Shown in pieces: positions 58,739 to 64,000 of a stretch of DNA of 64,000 bases (positions are counted from its first letter, which is position 1; every line of letters begins with the position of its first letter). Under the pieces are notes generated by a model. It searched no databases, was not told the DNA's origin, and was given only the letters and a program-made list of their open reading frames with translations. The stretch is from Fallopia convolvulus (Eukaryota > Streptophyta > Magnoliopsida > Caryophyllales > Polygonaceae): assembly GCA_964016875.1 (NCBI GenBank), contig OZ024720.1, positions 24,431,742 to 24,495,741 of the forward strand. The letters run 5' to 3'. A program made the position numbers and the translations under genes.

Positions 58739-58949
58739 TGTTGGGAGGGTTTCTTGACAACAAATAAATTTATATCAAGACCCCGTTGAATATAGCAGAA
58801 TCAGGTTCGTCCGCAGGGAGAAAGTCAGTATTAAGTTTTGTAACTTATTACGCAAGTAATCAAACAAAGCAAGGGGTTTTAACAAGAAAGAGAAACAAAT
58901 TCTAAGGTAAAGGTGTCACCACAACAACAATTATGCACGCCAAACGCTT
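58739..58949 (-). repeat. 5' LTR of element D, first 211 bp (interrupted)
   Basis: It matches 27580-27790 of C up to gccaaacgctt, where the LINE poly(T) begins. The rest of the LTR must lie to the right of the window if it survives. Confidence 0.88.
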
Positions 58950-58982
58950 TTTTTTTGATAAGCAAAGAAATTTGGATGGTCA

Positions 58983-59438
58983 CTAACAGGCTAGTGACCG
59001 CCCAAGAGCATCCTGATGGATGAGGGTGTGCAAACCCGAGTCAACTGCAAGTGGAATCGAGGAGACGCGTCGGAAAGAGCCAGCGATGTTGTCCGCAACC
59101 GAATTGCACTCACGGTTGACGTGAGCGATACTCCAATCCTGAAAGCGAGCCAACAAGCAGTGGATGTCCGAACGAAGCAACTCAATCTCCCACGGGCAGC
59201 GCCAGTCACCAAGAACGGCCTTGACCAGCTGCAAATTATCGCCTTCGATCTGGATCCGGGGAATGCCACGACGAATGGCCTCGAGAACTCCCTGGCGTAA
59301 GGCGATGGTCTCGGAAGTCAGAACGGACTGATGACCAATCAATCCTCCGTCGTAATGGATGGGGGAGCCGCAGGAGTCCCTGAGAATGAACCCGTAAGAA
59401 GCCACGCCATCTGCATTAACTGCACCATCAAAATTCAA
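58983..59438 (-). pseudogene. LINE RNase H-like domain
   Basis: The open frame carries the plant LINE RNase H fold: NFDGAVN (first Asp), the Glu in TSETIALRQGVLEA, QIEGDNLQLV (second Asp) and the C-terminal HVNRECNSVADNIA. It ends with a stop 34 bp from the poly(A). Catalytic residues are present. Upstream continuity is broken by stops near 59440-59480. Role: removal of RNA from the hybrid during target-primed reverse transcription. Confidence 0.85.
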
Positions 59439-59477
59439 TTTAGTAAACTCACTTCTGGGTTTTTCCTATTTTGTGCG

Positions 59478-60029
59478 CTATCTCTTAAGTCCACTTCTAG
59501 CCGTTCCGGTACGAGGGTTATCCGATTCCGATGCTTCCACGTTTTGCCAACTTTTAATTTGTTTGTGAAAAAAGTCGCAAATGTTTGCGGCGTTATTTAT
59601 GTTATTGTTGTTATTGCTGTCGAAAACTCTTTTATTCCTAGAGTACCATAGGCACCACCAGGCGATAACGAGGATTTCCATTTCCTCCTTTGTTAATTTC
59701 ATCCTTATCTCATCTAGGACATAGTGTGGTTTTTTATCCTCAGGGGAAATTTGGTTGAGGATTCGATAGAGTTTTGGATTCACAAATTTGATAGTGTCCA
59801 CGGTTAGTGGGCACGAGAGTAACACATGGAAGATGTCTTCCTCCATGCAGTTACAGGCCTCACATCCCGGCGGAATCGGGATATGGTTAGCAGCGAGCCT
59901 CATCTTGATTGGCAAACCATTTCTTGCTACTTTCCAAATGAAGTTTTTCACTTTTGGCGGGATGTTGAGTTTGTTGATCCAAGAAAGGTTAATTTGTGGT
60001 TCTCCTTTAGATTGTTGGATCCATTGCAT
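59478..60029 (-). pseudogene. LINE zf-RVT region
   Basis: The frame contains the plant LINE zinc-binding domain: KVKNFIWKVARNGLPIKMRL, then CEACNCMEEDIFHVLLSCPL (Cys-x2-Cys ... His ... Cys) and WWCLWYSRNKRVFD. An Asn run (NNNNNINN) follows. The stretch at 60030-60408 continues the element without a clear open frame. Confidence 0.85.
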
Positions 60030-60408
60030 GGTAGACTGAGTTGAGTACTAGCCATTTTTGCTAGGTTGCCATTATAGTCTATCCGGGATTTTGTTAATAG
60101 GGTTTATGATTTTGGGTATGATTTCAAGGTCGTATGTATTAATGACCTTGCTCAATTTCTCAATGTTCCACGAGTTGTCTTCTCTGAGGTACTCATCCAC
60201 GGTTTCGTCCCAGTTAATGAAGTTTACCACATCTGACCTTGGGTTGAGAGGGCCCGTACCGGTCCAGTTGTCTTTCCATATTCAGACTGTCTTACCATCC
60301 CCAATTTGCCAGATTACTCCTTTCACGAATAGGTCTTTAAGGCTTATTAGTTTGGACCACTGCCAAGAGGAATTCTGTTTTTTCTTGTAGTTTAGGATGT
60401 TTTCCGTT

Positions 60409-60804
60409 TTAAGATATTTTTCCGTAATAACTTTGACCCATAGGTTTTCCAGGTTCAGCTAGTATTTTCCAAAGCAGCTTCATTTCTAGTGCTTGGTTCA
60501 TCTCTTCTGCCTTGGCGATTCCCAACCCACCATGAGCGGGTGGGCGGCAAATGGAGATCCAACTAATGAGAGGTTTGTAGTTATCATCCTTATTCCAGAA
60601 GAAATTTTTGTTGATCTGGTCAAGTTCTTGTAAGGTAGCTTGAGGTAACATAAACGATTGCATAATGTAGATGGGTTGTGCTGATAGATTTGCTTTGATT
60701 AGGGTTTTACGTCCCTCCTGGGATAGTGTATTTGCTTTCCACTTTGCGAATTGGGATCTAGTTCGCATAATAAGTGGTTTAAAGGTGTTTTGCGTTACTC
60801 TGCC
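60409..60804 (-). pseudogene. LINE reverse transcriptase, C-terminal part
   Basis: The frame has WKANTLSQEGRKTLIKANLS, QPIYIMQSFMLP, NFFWNKDD and HGGLGIAKAEEMNQALEMKL, typical of the end of a plant LINE reverse transcriptase. It is cut at 60804 by element E; the 5 bp ctgcc (60800-60804) encode part of the GR before VTQNTF. The catalytic core is beyond the window. Confidence 0.87.
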
Positions 60805-61701
60805 TGATGTGATTCCATCTACCGAGTCATGGCCCCATGGTTTGAGTGAAGATTTCAACCCTAAAGACAAGTCCAATTTGCACGACAAGGGAGAGTCTTC
60901 ATTTGGACACATATCCAAGGCCGGTGTCCGAGGTGCTAAGGAGCCGAGTCAAGGCACGACGCTCTATTATTGGCGCATCACTCGAGAACATGCTAGGGCA
61001 ATGCTTGACAAGATCAAGGAGGAGCTCATGGATCATAAGTTTCCAAAGGTTTACAAAGAAGAAGGTTGGAGTCTCCTTTCGACTCGTGTTCCGACAAGTG
61101 ACTTTTTTGACGGTTAAGGACACTTTATAAACTTTTGGGATTTCGGGTTAATTTATGTAATTTCCTTAGGTGAGGGGGTTAATTTTGTAAGGCTTTTTGT
61201 TAGGTTTAAGGTCGACCTCCTCCTCCTCATTCTTGGAGATTGGACGAAAACTTGTTGCTCTCTTTCCCTTGCATTTTCAATTCAAGTTTCTTGTTTTTGC
61301 TTCGTTCAATTCTCGTTGCTCAAGTTGTTGGTGAGTAATATACGACAATCTCGGGCATCCTATTTTGTTTGAGAGCTTGGTGAGTCATATCCAAGTTATC
61401 AAGCATCCATATCCCCTTGTTCTCTCCATTACGAACCATCATCCATCTCGGAGATTTCTGCACCATCTCAGTAAAATCGACATAACTTTCAATCCACTCA
61501 TCATCGTGATCTCATATTTTGCGGACATCAAATAGACTCATAGATCGAACTTCTCGAATTGGAATCACTCAATTCCGAGTTTCTAAGAGGAATATCCATC
61601 CAGTTGAAGACGGGTCAGCTATGTGGTGTTTGTTGTCGGAATTCCTTGGATTCTCGTGGCGATCTCTTTGCACCATCATCCCCTCCATCATCCTTTCATC
61701 A
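60805..61701 (+). repeat. 5' LTR of element E
   Basis: The first 430 bp match LTR 63014-63443 with about four differences; the rest is clearly more diverged. The 5' part is open in the frame of the element's ORF (stop at 61115-61117), without its own start codon inside the LTR. Confidence 0.88.
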
Positions 61702-61703
61702 AG

Positions 61704-61716
61704 TGGTATCAGAGCC
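61704..61716 (+). other. Primer-binding site, initiator tRNA-Met type (element E)
   Basis: tggtatcagagcc lies 2 bp after the LTR and matches initiator tRNA-Met over 13 bases. Confidence 0.88.
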
Positions 61717-62321
61717 ACGCGAAGGTATCGCCATCTAAATCTTGTTCCGACCTTGAATTTCCACTTGTTGCAAGTTTTAGGTTCGAACTCCTTAGGGTTG
61801 CGTTGTTGTTGTTGTTTGCAACCATCATCGAATTGTTGTCTTGTGTTGTGGTTGTTTCTTTGTCTTGATCTTGTTGTTGTCTTGGCCGAGTGGGTGCTCA
61901 GCCATGGCTGCAAAACCATGCTCAAAAACGTCCCCATAGAACACCAAAAGATCTTCATTAGTTGGTAGTTGAATGGTTGTTTTTGTTGCTTGTTTAATGC
62001 CTTCCTTTAGTGCATGAATTGAAAGAGCCTTTGCTGATTTTTTTTTGCTATGGAAAAATCGTGGGAATTGAGACCAAAAACCAGCTTTGATTTTGTGTTC
62101 GTTACATTCTTGTTGAATTGGATCGACTCTAGGATACGGGAACGACACCATGAATTGCTAATCTTGCTTGGTTGTTTCTTTTCTTGTTGTTGTGTTTGAG
62201 TTTTTCTTGTTCCATTTTGTTGGTCATCTTCTACATGCAACTTGTCGGATTTTCATCTCGGGCAAGTCTTGGTGATTAATTCGTGTGACCTCTATACCTT
62301 GATCTTTGCCTTGTTTTTACG
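61717..62321 (+). other. Leader of element E
   Basis: About 600 bp, T/G-rich, with ttgttgttg runs. ORFs here on either strand are short and have no recognisable domain. Nothing else is seen. Confidence 0.55.
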
Positions 62322-63326
62322 ATGACAAGTGTAGGTGATGACAAGAATAAGGAACAAGTTGTGGAGACGTCCACTAGTTCGGTGGCTGCCATGATACAAA
62401 CTTTTCAACAATCCATGCAACAATCCGTGGAAGCTATGAAGACACGCATGGATGCCTTGGAGCGCCGAATCCAAGGGCTGGAAAAGAGGATACAAGTGCC
62501 TCAAGTTGTGAAGATCAAGGAGACACGAGAAGAGGATCAAGGTTCGAGGATGACCCCTTGTAAAGGGGAGGAGACTTCCTTCCAACAAAGAGTGATGAGT
62601 GACACAGAACAACCAAAAAGAGAGACTCCTTTCCATGGATTGGAAAAACTCATTACCATCAAGTGTCCAATAGAAATGATGCACATATTGCAAGAAGAGG
62701 AGGAAGTTGTGGAATTGTCTCCTAAAATCAAGCATCGTCCTACCATCACTCCTAGCTCCATGAACTCGTTGGCTACACCATGGATGGATGCATTTCCTAT
62801 GATTCCTTCATGTTTGCCCTTCTTGCTCCATAAGGAGGACGAGGCTGTTTTAGTCCCTCAAAGCGGTGATAACATTCCTTTTCTTGTGGAGGCCAAGAAG
62901 GATGTCTTTGTCATGGAGAATGCCACACCAAGGGAGCTAGAAGCCCTACCTTCTTTGTTGATCTCACAAGGCTTGATAGATTCGAGGACGAATCTTTTTG
63001 AAGGGGAGGAGGATGATGTGGTTCCATCTACCGAGTCATGGCCCCATGATTTGAGTGAAGATTTCAACCCTAAAGACAAGTCCAATTTGCACGACAAGGG
63101 AGAGTCTTCATTTGGACACATATCCAAGGCCGGTGTCCGAGGTGCTAAGGAGCCGAGTCAAGGCACGACGCTCTATTATTGGCGCATCACTCGAGAACAT
63201 GCTAGGGCAATGCTTGACAAGATCAAGGAGGAGCTCATGGATCATAAGTTTCCAAAGGTTTACAAAGAAGAAGGTTGGAGTCTCCTTTGGACTCGTGTTC
63301 CGACAAGTGACTTTTTTGACGGTTAA
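62322..63326 (+). CDS. ORF of element E, gag-like of unknown lineage, ending inside the 3' LTR
   Basis: An intact 334-codon ORF. Residues 18-65 are a probable coiled coil (MIQTFQQSMQQSVEAMKTRM, then LERRIQGLEKRI), as in the N-terminus of many plant gag proteins. The middle is acidic and Pro/Ser-rich. From about residue 231 the frame passes through the PPT and into the 3' LTR. The last 100 residues (STESWPHDLSEDFNPKDK ... YWRITREHARAMLDKIKEEL ... TSDFFDG) are LTR-encoded; the RITREHARAM stretch resembles basic segments that follow pol in some gypsy elements, which is weak evidence. No zinc knuckle, protease or polymerase. Function unknown; it could be a remodelled capsid-like protein. Confidence 0.7.
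   Translation: MTSVGDDKNKEQVVETSTSSVAAMIQTFQQSMQQSVEAMKTRMDALERRIQGLEKRIQVPQVVKIKETREEDQGSRMTPCKGEETSFQQRVMSDTEQPKRETPFHGLEKLITIKCPIEMMHILQEEEEVVELSPKIKHRPTITPSSMNSLATPWMDAFPMIPSCLPFLLHKEDEAVLVPQSGDNIPFLVEAKKDVFVMENATPRELEALPSLLISQGLIDSRTNLFEGEEDDVVPSTESWPHDLSEDFNPKDKSNLHDKGESSFGHISKAGVRGAKEPSQGTTLYYWRITREHARAMLDKIKEELMDHKFPKVYKEEGWSLLWTRVPTSDFFDG
62999..63013 (+). other. Polypurine tract of element E
   Basis: gaaggggaggagga precedes the TG of the right LTR. It is read as codons (EGEEDD) within the ORF. Confidence 0.8.
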
Positions 63327-63908
63327 GGACACTTTATAAACTTTTGGGATTTCGGGTTAATTTATGTAATTTCCTTAGGTGAGGGGGTTAATTTTGTAAG
63401 GCTTTGTGTTAGGTTTAAGGTCGACCTCCTCCTCCTCATTCTTGGAGACTTGGACGAAATTTGCTTCTCTTTTCCTTGCATTTTTCAATTCAAAGTTCTT
63501 GTTTTGTTTCGTTCAATTCTTGTTGTTCAATTGTTGGTGAGTTATATCCGACAATTCGAGAATCCTAGTTTGTTTGAGAGCTTGTTGAGTCATATCCAAG
63601 TTATCAAGCATCCATGTCCCCTTGTTCTCTCCATTTTCGAACCATCATCCTTCTTGGAGGTTTCTGCACCATCTCCGTAAATTCGACATAACGTTCAATA
63701 CACTCATCATCTTTCTCTAATATTTTTAGGGATTAAATTAGACTCAGAGATCTAACGTCTCGAATTGGAATCACTCAAATCCGAGTTAGGACGAGGAAGA
63801 TCCATCCAGTTGAAGACGGGTCAGTTGTGTGGTGTTTGTTGTCGGAATTCCTTGGATTCTCGTGGCGATCTCTTTGCACCATCATCTACACCATCGATCC
63901 TTTCATCA
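63014..63908 (+). repeat. 3' LTR of element E
   Basis: Starts tgatgtggttcc and ends tcctttcatca. Carries the last 100 codons of the element's ORF and then about 580 bp of noncoding sequence. Confidence 0.88.
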
Positions 63909-64000
63909 CTACCGTTGATAATCGGGCAACCTAAGTATTTATCCAACACAGTTGTGTTAGTAATTTGGAGAATCTGCTTGATTTTTTCCTTCTTTGTATT
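63909..64000 (-). pseudogene. LINE reverse transcriptase, continuation after element E
   Basis: The complement reads TTVLDKYLGCPIINGR up to the TSD, the conserved segment before the VTQNTF part found at 60409-60804. The stretch is open to the window edge. It proves that E sits in the LINE. Confidence 0.85.

Larger units (their letters stand above)
53403..58949 (-). mobile_element. Element D: second decayed copy of the B-type non-autonomous family (right LTR cut by LINE)
   Basis: Minus orientation: right LTR (partial, 58739-58949), tRNA-Asp PBS, leader, truncated gag-protease, stem-loop block, 3' noncoding region, PPT and left LTR (53403-54615). It is closely similar to C throughout and lacks the solo LTR found in C. 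The left TSD is ggagc. Confidence 0.9.
60805..63908 (+). mobile_element. Element E: short non-autonomous LTR retrotransposon inside the LINE
   Basis: LTRs of 897 and 895 bp with TGATGTG...TCATCA ends, an initiator-Met PBS (61704-61716), one ORF and a PPT, 3104 bp in total. Flanks are ctgcc (60800-60804) and ctacc (63909-63913), a TSD with one transition. No polymerase genes, so it depends on another element. The lineage is not clear. Confidence 0.88.
58950..64000 (-). mobile_element. L1-type LINE inserted in the LTR of element D (continues past window)
   Basis: On the minus strand the 3' end is a short poly(A) (poly(T) at 58948-58956) preceded by ttgcttatc, as in plant LINEs. RNase H-like, zf-RVT and reverse transcriptase segments follow. 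It is interrupted by element E (60805-63908), after which the same reading frame (LGCPIINGR) continues at 63913-64000. Confidence 0.88.

Noticed and set aside
60671..61117. 148-codon plus-strand ORF
   Set aside because: Its first part is antisense LINE sequence and its second part is the LTR of E; the join is an insertion border.
61717..62321. Several ORFs on both strands in the leader of E (for example 61569-61958 and 61825-62151 minus)
   Set aside because: Driven by low-complexity ttg/caa runs, with no domain or conserved start.

Overview
This window looks like repeat-rich heterochromatin from a flowering plant with a large genome. I see no intact host gene and cannot name the species. The evidence for a plant is the Athila-type Ty3/gypsy retrotransposons primed by tRNA-Asp, a chromovirus (Tekay/Del type) primed by initiator tRNA-Met, an L1-type LINE with an RNase H domain, a CACTA DNA transposon and a hAT transposon. 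These lie in and around a 226-bp, AT-rich satellite. Almost every boundary can be placed to the base from target-site duplications (TSDs).

Layout. Element A (1-21229, + strand, first 94 bp or so outside the window) is a decayed full-length Athila element. Its gag is split by a solo LTR (1716-3372, TSD acaag). Its pol is split between reverse transcriptase and RNase H by element B (6991-13849, TSD atttt), a young non-autonomous Athila derivative with one intact 645-codon gag-protease ORF. Element A itself sits in an LTR of element C (21230-28866, - strand), a second, decayed copy of the B-type family. C also holds a solo LTR (23609-25012, TSD aggaa). C ends inside the right half of a hAT element (28872-29272).

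From 29273 to 52992 lies the satellite, in three blocks separated by a decayed Tekay element (31888-39062, TSD tctag) and a non-autonomous CACTA element (40966-45588, TSD agc). The CACTA element carries pieces of at least two host genes: GINS subunit PSF2 and a TBC-domain Rab GTPase-activating protein. At 52993 the left half of a hAT element starts. It is cut by element D (53403 onward, - strand), another B-type copy. The right LTR of D is cut by a LINE (58950 to beyond 64000, - strand), which in turn holds a short LTR element, E (60805-63908).

Main points. (1) The right ends of C and hAT and the left ends of D and hAT carry matching TSDs although they lie 24 kb apart in the wrong order. This is best explained by tandem duplication of a unit made of satellite, hAT and retroelement. 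(2) Every Athila-type element here carries a 21-bp-spaced inverted-repeat motif (TCG-core-CGA). It is scattered through LTR, leader, gag, env-like and 3' regions, is read in two different frames where coding, and has a variable core. (3) B, C and D define a non-autonomous family that lost capsid, reverse transcriptase and integrase but kept protease. (4) The CACTA element is a gene-capturing transposon. Nothing in the window works as a cellular pathway; the links are parasitic, with B, C and D presumably depending on an autonomous Athila relative for capsid, reverse transcriptase and integrase.
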